A DNA stretch of 64,000 bases from Nitzschia sp. pyKryTriq1 (lineage: Eukaryota > Bacillariophyta > Bacillariophyceae > Bacillariales > Bacillariaceae). The translations under genes and the position numbers were made by a program. The notes beneath the pieces were generated by a model that searched no databases, was not told where the DNA came from, and saw only the letters and a program-made list of their open reading frames with translations. The stretch spans positions 496,001-560,000 of the forward strand of contig OY101116.1 of the NCBI GenBank assembly GCA_956465555.1, in the 5' to 3' direction. Shown in pieces: positions 22,736-33,751 of this stretch (its first letter is position 1; each line of letters opens with the position of its first letter).

Positions 22736-23470
22736 TTACGTTTGGTTTGGATGCCGTTCAAAAGGAAAGGTGTCGGCGTAACATCGTTCCATGGCTGCGT
22801 CCACATAAGTTTCCGCCTTGGCCGTGCAGTTGGGATTTGCTCGTACCGAGTCGATCGCTCTTCTCCGTACGCATTGTTGCCCGTGCCCCAGTATCGAATC
22901 TAACTTTCCACGAAGAACCTCCCAGTACATGCTGCACTCTCCACTCAAGTTTTCCGCTCGAATTTCGGTGCAAGCTAGTTGCATACAGTTGTGGAGGGGA
23001 TCTAGTTTGGCTCGGCACATATCAATGGCGTGGATCAATTCATGAGATAGAATGGTATTGGCATGTTTTTGACTGGCCATATGCTCTTGACATAGATAAA
23101 TTTCGGGTTTGAGAGAGAGTTTCGATTTGCCGTCCTTTTCGCGCTGAAATTGGTCCAAGATCTCTTGGCGTGATTTGGTGCAGTCTGGCTTCTTTTGCTG
23201 CTGCTGCTGCTGCTGCTTGTTGATGATCTGTTGCTGAGTACTTGAAGTATCAGTGCTATCGGTAATATCTTCCTCTTGAAGCATTCCAAAACCACCAGAG
23301 ACAGGTCTTCCCTCACAGTCCATACACCGAATGAATCCACTTGGAGGAGTGCATCCCATGTCTACCAGGTTTTGAATCAGGAACTGGATGGTCGGATTTT
23401 GCGTCAGACCGCCTTCGACGTATCCATCGCAGGTTTCTTCCGCTTTTTTCTTGCTGCTATTTACGTTCAT
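22736..23470 (-). CDS. ATP23: Mitochondrial metalloprotease ATP23
   Basis: Zinc protease of the intermembrane space that processes Atp6 precursor and helps F0 ATP synthase assembly in yeast. 244 aa from the ATG at 23470; upstream the frame continues only to a TTG. The HELIH zinc motif is at 143-147. It is followed by the family block RAKLDPLHNC and the cysteine-bearing blocks (ACTEIRAENLSGEC, CVRRRAIDSV, ERCYADTFPFERHP). These conserved cysteines are oxidised by Mia40 in yeast. A Gln stretch encoded by CAG/CAA lies at about 79-92, between the N-terminal and protease parts. It looks like a lineage-specific insertion. Confidence 0.95.
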   Translation of the reverse strand: MNVNSSKKKAEETCDGYVEGGLTQNPTIQFLIQNLVDMGCTPPSGFIRCMDCEGRPVSGGFGMLQEEDITDSTDTSSTQQQIINKQQQQQQQKKPDCTKSRQEILDQFQREKDGKSKLSLKPEIYLCQEHMASQKHANTILSHELIHAIDMCRAKLDPLHNCMQLACTEIRAENLSGECSMYWEVLRGKLDSILGHGQQCVRRRAIDSVRANPNCTAKAETYVDAAMERCYADTFPFERHPNQT

Positions 23471-23535
23471 TTTTGTGATGATCAATAGGAGGAGTGGTGA
23501 ATGTGAACTGTATTTCGGGGAGTTGTCTGCAATAT

Positions 23536-23556
23536 AGTACTGGTACCGGTACCGTA
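23536..23556. repeat. GTAC palindrome cluster
   Basis: TAGTACTGGTACCGGTACCG at 66-86 bp upstream of the ATP23 start codon. Same motif class as the clusters at 166, 15424, 39974, 42831, 48944 and 62643. Confidence 0.7.
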
Positions 23557-23657
23557 TGGCCAATGCCGAATAGAGAAGAATGTTTCTGTCAGTTGTCAGG
23601 ATAGGGTCACGAATGACTCGTGACTCAGTCCACTGACGCCATCAAGTTACTCACGGT

Positions 23658-24338
23658 TTGGCAGGTGTAACACTACGGTGCCTTCAAATACCGACTCCGT
23701 GTACCACAATTCTTCGTAGACTTGGGTACACCAGAGAGAAATGCTGTCTCTTCGAGGACTCTTGGATTGAGGAGAGTACAAGTAGTAGTGCTGCCAAGAA
23801 AGAGCGTGAGGCTCAAATTAGAAAGGAACGATGCTTCTTGGCAAAGTACTCCAAGAGAAGGAGACTTGGCCATGAGGAAGCTGGTGCGACAGTAGAGATT
23901 AGCGGCCGGATGGCCATAAATGGGCCAAATCGGGTCAACATTGGCATGCTTGTCGTATCCAGCCATGATGCTGCCCTGCTTCTCCGAACAGGGGCACTGA
24001 TCAACGATAATATCGTTTCTGCATATTCAAACCTTCTTTGCCATTTGGCCCAAAAGACAGGGATCAAGCTTAGGGTCGTACCCCCTAATTTTCTGCCATT
24101 CCTCGAAGCCAATGGCTGGGAAGGCGTTTACAACTACACGAACCTAACTCGCTCAGGTGCACCCAGCTGGGAGAGTGCTGATCTTGTATTCATCCCATGC
24201 TTCTTTGGAAACAATCAGAGCGGGCACTGGACTGCCTTTGTTCTTTCAACATCTACTGTATGTTTGGATTTTGGAGAACAATTGGCTCTCCTCTCCCCAA
24301 ACCAAAAGGCAACAGGATTTTTTGGTGGACTAACTTAG
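23658..24338 (+). pseudogene. Truncated Ulp1-like (C48) cysteine protease fragment
   Basis: An open frame of 226 codons with no ATG at its start; the first in-frame ATG is near 23909. The part from about residue 100 matches the N-terminal half of Ulp1/SENP proteases. It contains LINDNIVSAYSNLL, then FIPCFFGNNQSGHWTAFVL, in which the His of GHW is the catalytic histidine. A possible Asp follows in VCLDFGEQ. The frame then stops; the Gln and the Cys of the DCG block are missing. A good donor (GTATGT at 24258) and a branch-point-like CTAAC plus TTAG (ending 24338) could remove 81 bp, but splicing also leads at once to a stop. Ulp1-like proteases are often carried by DNA transposons. I read this as a relic, not a working enzyme. 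Confidence 0.55.
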
Positions 24339-24675
24339 GCCTTTTAAGCCCATTATGATGATATTGATTGGTGATGATGGTGATGATGATGATGATATAT
24401 GATGGAGATCGATGATCCAGGGAACGAACGACTGATCCGATCAAGGGTCGTCAGTCTGCCCATCCGCCAGGATGACGATGATTATACTACGGTATAATTA
24501 ATTATTTCTCCCTTCTGTCCCTCCTCGATCTTCGATCTGATGCTGGCTGCTGGCTGCCATTGAAATAGAATAATGTCGACAATGTTCCTCAAACCCAACT
24601 GTCCGCCCGAACATATCGAATAAGGTATCAAAAATCCAGCAATCCATCCATCCATCCATTCATTGGATCGAAATA
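24339..24675. repeat. Intergenic with GAT/CATC simple repeats
   Basis: 337 bp. (GAT)n-like runs at 24355-24400 and (CCAT)n at 24643-24662. No gene seen. It forms the 5' flank of RNR1. Confidence 0.6.
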
Positions 24676-27600
24676 ATGGCGATGACGATGATCATCATGA
24701 TGAGGTGTTGGATGAATATTGGCAGCGTAGGGGTAATTGTCGCTTTGGTATTGTTGGCGGCCACCACGAACGCTACACCATCGGATCCTCGTCCTCATCC
24801 ACCATCATCATCATCCAGTCTCCTTCATGGGGTCACTGCTGGTGGTGCTACTACACAACAAACAGCCCGGGCACCACCACCACCATTACGGGAGGCGACC
24901 ACCACCGCCGCCACCACATCCTTTCGAGGGTCCTCATCCTCACTACTGATGGATGACAGCGGAGGCGACGACGAAGACGAAGTCATTCATATTACCAAAC
25001 GCGACGGTCGGTCAGAACCCCTCGATGGAAAGAAGGTAAGGACACTACTGGTCAGATAGATGTCAGAGGTCAGATGTCGTCAAAAGCAAGCGATACAAAC
25101 GATATATCGAGTGTGTGTTTCTAAACCTCGTGTTGTCAGATTCTGGAACGGCTGAAACATTTAGCTGCCGATCTTGTCGTCGACGAGCAGGAAGAAGCGA
25201 CTGCAGATAATAATAAAGTCACGGATTTTGCGACGCGTGGGTTGAATCTGGAAGCCTTGACGGCGTCCGTACTCCGGGGAATGTATCCAAACGTGACAAC
25301 CATGGAAATCGACACCTTGGCAGCCGAGACAGCCGCGAGCATGGGGACGCAACATATTTTGTACGGCAGATTGGCAGCCCGGATTCTAGTCTCTCAGAAC
25401 CACAAAAATACACCGGCAACCTTTTCTGATTCGATTCAAGCTGTGAATGATGAAACGGGCTATATCAACCCCCAGATTGTAGATCTGGTGGCACGGCGAA
25501 AAGAGGAAATCAATCGAGAAATCGTGGATGATCGGGATTTTGAAATGACGTACTTTGGTTTCAAAACCTTGGAACGCAGCTACTTGTTGCGTACCGACCA
25601 GGGAAATATATTGGAACGACCTCAACATCTCATGATGCGGGTGGCGTTGGGAATCCATTGCACCAATTTGGACGGAGCGACCAAAGAAAGGGAGGATGAG
25701 CGGCTACAGTTTGCCTTTCAGACGTACCATTTGATGAGTCAAGGATTCTTCACGCACGCATCACCGACCCTCTTTCACTCGGCGACGACACATCCTCAGC
25801 TTTCCAGTTGCTTTCTGGTACAAATGAGCGACGACTCGATAGCCGGTATTTACGATACTTTGAAACGCTGTGCTGTTATTTCAAAGGCCGCTGGAGGTAT
25901 CGGATTGTGCGTTCACAACATTCGGGCGAGAGGAACACCAATCAAGGGTACTCGTGGCGTCTCAAATGGTCTCATTCCCATGCTCCGAGTATACGATGTG
26001 ACGTCCCGATACGTCGATCAAGGGGGAGGAAAGCGACCGGGTGCCTTTGCTGTATATTTGGAACCATGGCATGCGGATATCTTGGATGTGCTCAACTTGA
26101 AGAAAAATCATGGAAAGGAGGAACAACGAGCGCGAGATCTCTTTTACGGCCTCTGGATTCCTGATTTGTTTATGAAACGCGTGGAAAATGATGAAGTGTG
26201 GAGCCTCATGTGCCCACATCAATGCCCTGGCTTGCAACATTGTCATGGCGAAGAGTTTGAAGAGCTCTACTCCAAGTACGAACGAGAAGGTCGTTTCATT
26301 CGGCAGATGCGTGCACGTGAAGTATGGTCTGCCATTTTGGAATCTCAAATTGAAACGGGCACCCCCTATATGTTGTATAAAGATGCTGCCAACCTCAAAA
26401 GCAACCAGAAGAACCTCGGTACGATACAGTGTAGCAACCTTTGCACCGAGATCATTCAGTACACAGATCAAGAAGAGGTCGCTGTATGCAACCTTGCAAG
26501 CATGTAAGTATCCTCTACCTATTGTTGACTACCTCGGTTTCTTGTGCTCCAACAAATCGTCTTACAATGTCATCCTTCGTCATATCAGTTGTCTCCCGAA
26601 ATTTGTGGTCTCCGATCGAGGGCCATACGGTTCAGTGTCACCAGACTCGGGCCGGGCACACTTTGACCACGAGGAACTTCACCGAGTGACCAAAATTGTC
26701 ACACGAAATCTCAACCGAATCATTGACATCAATAGTTATCCTGTTGACGGCGCCAGGTCTTCGAACCATCGTCACCGCCCCATCGGAATCGGTGTGTCGG
26801 GGCTGGCCGACGCATTTATTCGGATGGGTCTTCCATTCACTTCAGACAAGGCTAAAGAACTCAACGAAGCCATCTTCGAAACCCTCTATCATGCCGCCCT
26901 CGAAGCAAGTGCAGAACTAGCGGAGGAAGAAGGTCAATACGATTCCTTTCGCGGTAGCCCGGCGAGTCAGGGGCAACTACAGTTTGATTTGTGGGGTGTG
27001 CCCGAAGCTGATCTTCCCAGCCGAAAGCTGGCGGAATCTTCCAGCCAAGGAGGCCGAAGAAACAAATACGCAGACAAGTACAGTGGAAATGGTTATAACT
27101 GGGATGCTTTGCGAGAACGTATCAAAACCTCTGGTCTCCGCAACTCTCTCTTGTTGGCGCCCATGCCGACAGCATCTACGTCTCAGATATTGGGCGTGAA
27201 CGAGTGCTTTGAGCCGTTTAGCTCAAACCTGTATCTTCGACGCGTCAAGGCAGGTGAATTCATCATGGCAAACCCTCATCTTCTTCAAGACTTGGCAGAC
27301 CGCGGCCTATGGACGCCATCAATACGGAACCAGCTGATGCGGGATGGTGGATCTGTGGCGAACATCCAAGACATCCCCCCTCGACTGAAGGAATTGTACA
27401 AAACCGTATGGGAAATCAAGATGAAATCCATCATCGATATGGCTGCCGACAGGGGCAAGTTCATTGACCAGAGTCAGAGTTTGAACCTGTTCATCGCGGA
27501 CCCAACCATGGACAAGCTAACAGCTATGCACTTTTACGCTTGGAAAAAGGGGCTCAAGGTACGTCTTGGAATTTGGACAGGATGATTCGACAGCCGGAGA

Positions 27601-27783
27601 GCAGTGCCTGTACGAAAAACTCAGCTCACACTAACACCTTTTCTACTCAATTCACAGACTGGTATGTACTATCTAAGGACGAAGCCAGCCGTAAACGCAA
27701 TCCAATACACAGTAGACAAGGAACTCGCCTCCCAAATCGAAATCGTGGACGAATCGGAAGTCTGTCTGAGCTGCCAGGGGTAA
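24676..27783 (+). CDS. RNR1: Ribonucleotide reductase large subunit (class I, R1)
   Basis: Reduces ribonucleoside diphosphates to deoxy forms for DNA synthesis. Four exons: 24676-25035, 25140-26503, 26589-27558 and 27658-27783. Introns are 104, 85 and 99 bp with canonical ends. The joined product is 939 aa. An ATP-cone (starting [16 protein letters not shown]) controls activity allosterically. The active-site cysteines are in [15 protein letters not shown] (thiyl radical) and AVCNLASI. The C-terminal shuttle pair is C934/C937 in the last eight residues. The first 90 residues are unusual: a hydrophobic segment (about 10-31) like a signal peptide, then a Pro/Ser/Thr-rich stretch. An internal ATG ([11 protein letters not shown], near 24949) would give the standard cytosolic start just before the ATP-cone. 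Convergent with bL28, 144 bp away. Confidence 0.95.
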
Positions 27784-27927
27784 AATTACTCTCAAGCATA
27801 CGCATTCCCCGCAATTGTCGAATCATCCCAGTGGTAAAATTAGTTCTCAGCTTAATAATTTCTCCACTTTTCAACATAATCTATACGGTACTCCTATTCC
27901 ACAACAGGCATGCAATTGCCTGCCTCT

Positions 27928-28442
27928 CTAGAATTTAGCCAAATCAATTTTGAACTTCTTGGCAGCGGCATCCACAGATCCCATCTTGTTGATGGTCTTG
28001 ATTCCCTTGGTAGAAATTCGCATTCTAACCTTTCGTCCAAGCTCGTCCGAGAAGAAACGCTTCCATTGCAGGTTGACCTCTTGAACCTTCTTGATTCGCT
28101 TATGAGAGAATGTAACAACACGCGCTTGACGGTTGGGTGTCTTGCCCAGCAAGTCGCAGACACGAGCTCTCATCTCCATAGAGGCAGCTCCATTGCGTTG
28201 GGCAGAAACCTGTCGAAAGTCGAAACCATGCGATACGTGAGATTTGTGGAACATAAACTACTCCTTTTACTGATAGAAATCAAAGAGATGGTGCCGATCA
28301 CAGCGGGTCTTAACGAAATTCTCATCGTTTTTCTTCGCTTCAAATTCCTTACCGTTCGTTGAGAGAAGACGGGGTTGCCCATAAAGGCAGATGAATGGGC
28401 GATCGCCACAATGGCGAGAAGGAGGGATAGGAACTTGCTCAT
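27928..28442 (-). CDS. rpl28: Plastid ribosomal protein bL28 (nuclear-encoded)
   Basis: Component of the plastid 50S subunit. Exons 28442-28353 and 28209-27928, with an intron of 143 bp (GTAAGG/CAG). The product is 123 aa. The first exon encodes a signal peptide (FLSLLLAIVAIAHSSA) directly followed by Phe20, the diatom plastid-import residue, and a short Arg/Gln-rich transit part. The mature region starts RVCDLLGKTP, like the bL28 CQ.TGK.P box. It continues with basic RNA-binding blocks ending in RMRISTKGIKTINKMG, as in bacterial and plastid L28. The exon junction falls between targeting and mature parts. Confidence 0.92.
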
Positions 28443-29048
28443 GGTGGAGGTTATTATCTCGGGGTAACACAACATCAACTTGCCACAAACCACAAACGCA
28501 AGTTTCGTTGATGGCCTTTGATTTCTCTCTGCTCATCATCGCCGCCGCACTGACGACCGGTCTCGGACGTTCGGCGCGCCACACGTGGATCCTACGTAAG
28601 CGATAGTACAAAAGAGCGAGGAACGAGCCCATCGCTTCGACGGCCAATCAAATTCCAAAATACGTCAGTGACCGAGGAAACGGGCCTATCCAAGCTCCTT
28701 TCTCACAGAAATCCACTCGGACGAGTCGGAAGATCGAAAAACAAAAATTTACTGTACCGGTACACGTACGCGTGCACACGCACTCTATTGCCCAAATTCT
28801 AATTTCCATTTCAGTAATTTTCTGTCGTCAACAAAGATCAAAAGATGCGGTCTTGGATCATCGTAAAGCCATCGTTTCCTTCCTACACACCAGCGGAGAT
28901 GCTCAGATATTACCAAGACCATCAAAGGCTTGAGTTTTGATAAACTTTTTTCGAACACGCAATCGGCTGGGTGCGCTCACACCATCGGAAGATTGGCAAT
29001 TGGCCTTGCAGCAATAACGGGGCGCTAGCATCATAATAAAGCGCCACC
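28443..29048. promoter_or_regulatory. Divergent promoter region of bL28 and sulfotransferase
   Basis: 606 bp between two start codons. A GTAC cluster (CTGTACCGGTACACGTACGC) lies at about 28751-28771. No gene seen. The sulfotransferase ATG at 29049 sits in an ideal GCCACCATG context. Confidence 0.45.
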
Positions 29049-30197
29049 ATGCCGTTCGAAGAAGGTTCCGAGAAAGAATCGGAGGCCATCGCGCTCATGA
29101 AAACTCGATTGAGCGGCTTCGAGACAGAAGAGGGGCGTTCCAAGGGACTCGCGTACACTCCCAAATTTCCTGACGAGGTTGCCATCACTACCACTCCAAA
29201 GGCTGGGACGACGTGGATGCAACAGGTAAGGCGCACCAAAACTGGAGCATCCTTTTCGTGGAGAGCCTGGGTTCAAATAATGGATACATTTCTCATTTCG
29301 TATCTTTTTGGTCCAGATTTGTCATCAGTTGCGATCAGCCGTGAACGGCGGAGACATGACCTTTGAAGAAATCAGTGAGGTGGTTCCATGGCTAGAGCTG
29401 GGTGCCGATCAAGGGCAGGACTTGGACGCACCCCAGTATGGACACGAACGAGGGCTGCCACGTATATTTAAAACACATGCATGGGAGGAGCATTGTCCCA
29501 AGTTTCCTAAAGTTATCGTAGTCTTGCGGAATCCCGAGGATGTCCTTTTGAGCTTTTACAGATTCTTTGAAGGATGGTTCTTTGAGCCAGGCACTATTTC
29601 CCTGGAGGCCTTTGCAAAAGAATTTTGGCTGGCGCGTGGTGTTCCTACAAGCAAGATGCAAAACGCATCTTACTTTGTACACCTGACTTCTTGGTACAAG
29701 CGCAGGGATGACCCAAATGTTCTAATTTTATTCTTTGAAGACTTGAAGGATGACCTCAGACCTCAAGTGCAGCGTGTTGCCAAGTTCCTCAGTACAGACA
29801 TGGTAAGAAAGATGCAGCGTTGATACACAAGCATAAGGACAGCTGATCAGGCACAGTACTAATGAGTCGGTACTTGTGCTATCATTATTTGCAGCACAAT
29901 TTTGACAGGCCAGATCTGATAGACAGTGCTGTCGAGAAATCGACCTACTTATTCATGAAAGAGCACGAATCTCAGTTCAACGAGAGCCTATCCAAGCGAA
30001 CACGAAATGAAGCGTGCGGTCTACCGAAGGATGCTGGAACTCGTAAATCGAAAATAGCAGAAGGTGCCTCTGGAAAAGGGAAACTTGCACTCTCGGACGA
30101 ACTCAGAAAAGCTATTGCCTTAAAATGGAAAGAGGTCGTAGAGCCTGTGACTGGTTGCGCAAGCTATAATGACTTGAGGGCTCAATTTCAGGAATAA
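29049..30197 (+). CDS. Cytosolic-type sulfotransferase (SULT family)
   Basis: Transfers sulfate from PAPS to a small molecule such as a sterol or phenol. Three exons: 29049-29225, 29317-29802 and 29895-30197. Introns are 91 and 92 bp. The joined product is 321 aa. The 5'-phosphosulfate loop PKAGTTW is at 50-56 and the catalytic His is in FKTHAW (about 113). The 3'-phosphate motif VVLRNPEDVLLSFYRFF follows. The C-terminal third contains a Lys/Ser-rich stretch in place of the usual RKGxxGDW loop: GKGKLALS...LKWKEVVEP is only loosely similar. No signal peptide or membrane segment. Diatoms make many sulfated sterols and lipids, but the acceptor here cannot be deduced. Confidence 0.9.
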
Positions 30198-30410
30198 TAG
30201 ATATTGACTAACTACTATTATAGCAATACTAAATTTTCGTCCACGAAGCTGTGACCCGGAAGGATTATCCTTTTCAGTGCTCAGTGAATCACCAATTATC
30301 GCTATAAGCGAATAGGAATGTCTATTCGCTTACACCGAGTACTTTCATCATCCACCAGCCCTCCATTGAAACTCAGTCTCCAGAAATTGATTGTCTCCGC
30401 CCGGCGACAT

Positions 30411-30744
30411 CTACGATTTTATCTCGAACGATTCTCCGAGCTTCTCGCGTCGCTTTCGTTCCGCCACCACTTCCATTTGTCGTGCCTTTTCCTTGAAACC
30501 ATGGATGCATTCAAAATAATCCTCATTCTCGGTCCAGCACATGCCTGGTGGACTCTCCACGTCTTTCTTGGCCTAAAAATCACACGGGTGGAGACGAATA
30601 AATAAAGTGAGATGCTTGTTTGCGGCAGGCCCCCCAGTCGACATCGGAATTCGTATGTACAGTACTTACAACGCACTTGCGGAGATCAGCGTAGAATGGG
30701 TAGCACCGACCCAAGGTCCCCTTGACTCCAATTCCACTGGACAT
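30411..30744 (-). CDS. NDUFS5: Complex I subunit NDUFS5-like (twin CX9C)
   Basis: Small accessory subunit of mitochondrial NADH:ubiquinone oxidoreductase on the intermembrane-space side. Exons 30744-30670 and 30572-30411, with an intron of 97 bp (GTAAGT/TAG). The joined product is only 78 aa. The first exon carries CYPFYADLRKC and the second CWTENEDYFEC: each is C-x9-C, the twin motif oxidised by Mia40. The second helix continues into a Lys/Arg/Glu-rich segment (EVVAERKRREKLG) as in NDUFS5. Another twin-CX9C protein is possible, but the order and spacing fit NDUFS5 best. Confidence 0.75.
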
Positions 30745-31083
30745 GTTACGTTGTTGAGAGTGTCCTACTATCCGCAGAAAAAATTGACAAGAAGTGCAAT
30801 GTGTTGAGCAAACCAGCAAACAGCAAACACATGAGAAACAAGTTGCCGATAGCGATACCAGTACCGAAACAAAACTCACGTTGTTGGGTGTATTAATTCT
30901 GCTGTGTGTTCTTGCGCTGCTGCTGCGGCTTGCGCAGCGCGGCTACATGCGGGCTCCCGCGTCCCGCGGCCAACGGCACGCAGCGAAGCGAGAAGTTGGG
31001 TAAAGTCGAAGCAATCAAAAGAAAAGAAAAGTTTATCTATTATGACCCAAGAAATACCCTTTCACGACATGACGCGAGCGATC
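30745..31083. other. Intergenic, no gene seen
   Basis: 339 bp between the NDUFS5 start and the tRNA. Contains a GCTGCTGCTGCGGC stretch near 30915. No additional gene supported. Confidence 0.4.
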
Positions 31084-31154
31084 GCAATCATAGTTTAGTG
31101 GTAAAATATCCGCCTTCCAAGCGGATGTCCGGGGTTCGATTCCCCGTGATTGCA
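31084..31154 (+). tRNA. trnG-UCC: tRNA-Gly (anticodon UCC), second copy
   Basis: 71 nt identical to the copy at 8159-8229, with the same stems, anticodon loop CTTCCAA and discriminator A. About ten bases before the tRNA (GCGAGCGATC, against GCGAGCAATC in the first copy) are also shared. This hints at duplication of a small segment or a conserved upstream element. T runs follow from 31161. Confidence 0.95.
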
Positions 31155-31471
31155 CTCCCCTTCTTTTTCCTCGTTTTGGGAAGATTGCCACGCGGAAGCA
31201 ACTCCATGAAGTGTCGAAGTCGTCATACTGGTATACGAAAGATCGCGAGACGCGAGAAAGATGATAATATGCATTATGCGTGGTGACATCACATGGAACC
31301 ACTTTTTCATTTCCATCTACTATACAGAGTAGAGGTTGCTGCAACGGGACACCTTGCACAGCTCTTTGCCCTCCTTGTCACCTTTTACTTATTTCTCGAA
31401 TGTCCTTCCTTCGAAATCGGCGGCCGCCAAAGTTTAACCTCCCGCGAGTTGTCTCTTGCGAGAAGAAGAAG
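31155..31471. other. Intergenic/leader before the LRR gene
   Basis: 317 bp. The LRR frame is open back to a GTG at 31280 and contains an ATG at 31400. I treat this as 5' leader unless the longer start is used. No other gene seen. Confidence 0.4.
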
Positions 31472-33751
31472 ATGATGACGACGACGACTTCTTTCGTTCT
31501 CTTTTGTCTGCTTCCAATCCTACTCTTGGCCCACCCCACCTGTGCCGCAAACCCTGCAAAGTCCAAGAGTCCCACATCATCATCATATGTGGATCTATCG
31601 TATCTATATCGCACTCAATCGTCACTTCTCGTGCAAGCCTTTCAAGAAGCCTTGGAGCACAAACAAGAAGACGATATTGATGTGGATGTGTCCGCGTCGT
31701 TTGTTGAAAAATCAATACAAGAGTTTGTTTCTTCCTTGACAGAAACAACGGACCCACGGCCACACCGTCAATTTGGAATTATCGCTCAGCGCAATCAGTG
31801 GACCAACAAGGAGGCAACTATGCTCCTCCAAGCTATCATTGGACCCGAAGATGAAGGAGAAAAGGAGAACGCAGCGAAAACGAATGGCGACGGCGGCAAG
31901 TCGGAACGTACCAGTGAAATGTCAAGGAAAAAGAGGAAAAGGAGACGAAAAGAAGAAGCTGATGCCACTGAAAATGATGGTGATGATTCTGTCCTGTCGG
32001 GAAATGCAACTGCTACCATTGACTCGAACGTTACTTCCTCGGTAGACGATGGCAACATGACCAGTGTCAACACGACGCAGGAATCAATCGAAGGCGAAGC
32101 CTCGGAAAGCAATGTTACGAGTACAGTGACGACCAACACGTCTAGTTTAGACCAACAACAAGAAGAGGAAGACGACCCTTCCACGATGAAAGAGTCGACA
32201 CCGAGATTGCTATCCCAGGGGCTTATTCGGTTGGACCTAGGATACAATGATCTGGGAGGCAGCTCTTCAAAAGCCAACAAGGCTTGGTATCAAATACTTC
32301 AACAAACGATTCGAAATTGCGAGCGATGCCCGACTGAATTCCGATTCCACGTGTGTGGCCTGGGTCCCGCGGCGTGTCGTGCCATTGGGAAAGGCCTCAT
32401 AGCTCGCTATGCGAACATCAAAGCCGATGCCAAGTCGTCTCCGGCATCGCCACTTCAAATGCCCCCACCACTCTCATTATACCTAACACGAAATGAAGCC
32501 ATTAAAGATCCAGGTGTCGCCGCTTTGAGCGCGGCCATTCGGACTGTGATGAAGCAGCACCAAGGATGCACCATTTTGGATACCTTGGACTTGTCTGGCT
32601 GTGGGATTACCGACACCGGAGCAGAAGCCTTGGCTGTCGCTTTGGAACAAAATCCATTAAGTGTCCGCCATTTGGATCTCAGTAATAATGAAATCACCAA
32701 CAATGGTGCAGCGGCCCTGGGACGAGCTTTGGCAATACGCGACGGGAATCGGTTTAGCAAGATTGAGACATTGGATTTGAGTAACAACAAGGGCATTGAA
32801 GACGCTGGCGCCAAAGCACTGGCTCTGGCTTTAGAACAAGGAGCAATTGATACTCTCATTTTGCGTAGCTGTCATGTCCACGCGGATGGTGCAGCTGCTT
32901 TGGTCAAATCGTTAAAGACCTTGGCCCTCTCCAAACAGCGCCTCGACCAAGTTCAACTGGACCTCAGCGGCAACCCACTGGGTATTTTGCGGAAGAAACC
33001 AAAGTCTGGTGGTGGCAAGTACTCGGCAACTGCCCTGCGAAGTAAAGCTAGCGCGACGACGGCCGCCTACATGAATCTGATTGGCAAAACGGTGCAAAAA
33101 GGACTGAAGGACCTTGGCATGGCTGAAGGGGGCGGGCCTGACACGCTGGAAAGCGACGACGAAGAAGACGCACAGATGAATGAGAAAGATCAAGAAGAAG
33201 ATCCCTCCAAAGTAAAATGTGGTGCCCTTGCCATTGCTGATGCACTACTTCTCGACGATAATGAAGAAGAAGGCGACGGTGCCGACGAAGTGAAATCAGC
33301 GACACCAAGCTGCACAATCCAACTGGGACTCCGGCACTGTGCATTTGATACCAGAGCCTCAGAAGCGCTTGCTGCAGTACGACAAGAGCTACTGTCGTCT
33401 CCAGCCAACATGGAAGTGGTCATTGATGTTCAAATGAACAATGTATTGGAAGAGGATACCATTTCGGCCCTACGAGGGGATCCAGCTTTCGAGTCTGAAC
33501 TGAACGAAATGGCAGAGCGGTACCTGGAAGCCTTGGAAGCTCTCCGGATTGCCCGGCAACGTTCGATGGAGGCCGCCCAAGTTGCTCGATCGAGGATGCA
33601 AGCCCAGGAGGAAATGGAAGACGATTGGGGTGCAGGGGTACCGATGGGGGAGGAGGAAGATGATCCCCAGGGCTACAACGAGGAAGAAGACGAAGCCTGG
33701 GATTCGGATGCCGATTACGACCAGGAAGAAGATATTGCAGAATTTTACTAG
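31472..33751 (+). CDS. Secreted or ER leucine-rich-repeat (RNI-like) protein
   Basis: 759 aa from the ATG at 31472, chosen because it gives a clean signal peptide (SFVLFCLLPILLLAHPTCA). An ATG at 31400 would add 24 basic residues. Residues of about 80-250 are acidic and Ser/Thr/Asn-rich with many NxT sites. The middle holds several ribonuclease-inhibitor-type repeats, for example LDTLDLSGCGITDTGAEALA and HLDLSNNEITNNGAAALGRA. These build a curved solenoid for protein binding. The C-terminal 150 residues contain a long helix (EALRIARQRSMEAAQVAR) and end in a strongly acidic tail without an ER-retention KDEL. The partner is unknown. No catalytic domain. Confidence 0.8.
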   Translation: MMTTTTSFVLFCLLPILLLAHPTCAANPAKSKSPTSSSYVDLSYLYRTQSSLLVQAFQEALEHKQEDDIDVDVSASFVEKSIQEFVSSLTETTDPRPHRQFGIIAQRNQWTNKEATMLLQAIIGPEDEGEKENAAKTNGDGGKSERTSEMSRKKRKRRRKEEADATENDGDDSVLSGNATATIDSNVTSSVDDGNMTSVNTTQESIEGEASESNVTSTVTTNTSSLDQQQEEEDDPSTMKESTPRLLSQGLIRLDLGYNDLGGSSSKANKAWYQILQQTIRNCERCPTEFRFHVCGLGPAACRAIGKGLIARYANIKADAKSSPASPLQMPPPLSLYLTRNEAIKDPGVAALSAAIRTVMKQHQGCTILDTLDLSGCGITDTGAEALAVALEQNPLSVRHLDLSNNEITNNGAAALGRALAIRDGNRFSKIETLDLSNNKGIEDAGAKALALALEQGAIDTLILRSCHVHADGAAALVKSLKTLALSKQRLDQVQLDLSGNPLGILRKKPKSGGGKYSATALRSKASATTAAYMNLIGKTVQKGLKDLGMAEGGGPDTLESDDEEDAQMNEKDQEEDPSKVKCGALAIADALLLDDNEEEGDGADEVKSATPSCTIQLGLRHCAFDTRASEALAAVRQELLSSPANMEVVIDVQMNNVLEEDTISALRGDPAFESELNEMAERYLEALEALRIARQRSMEAAQVARSRMQAQEEMEDDWGAGVPMGEEEDDPQGYNEEEDEAWDSDADYDQEEDIAEFY

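Noticed and set aside
30318-30605. 95-codon plus-strand frame
   Set aside because: It is antisense to the NDUFS5 second exon and intron, which have the stronger twin-CX9C evidence.
31280-31471. Upstream start of the LRR protein at 31280
   Set aside because: That codon is GTG and the segment lies in non-conserved leader-like sequence; the ATG at 31472 gives a normal signal peptide.
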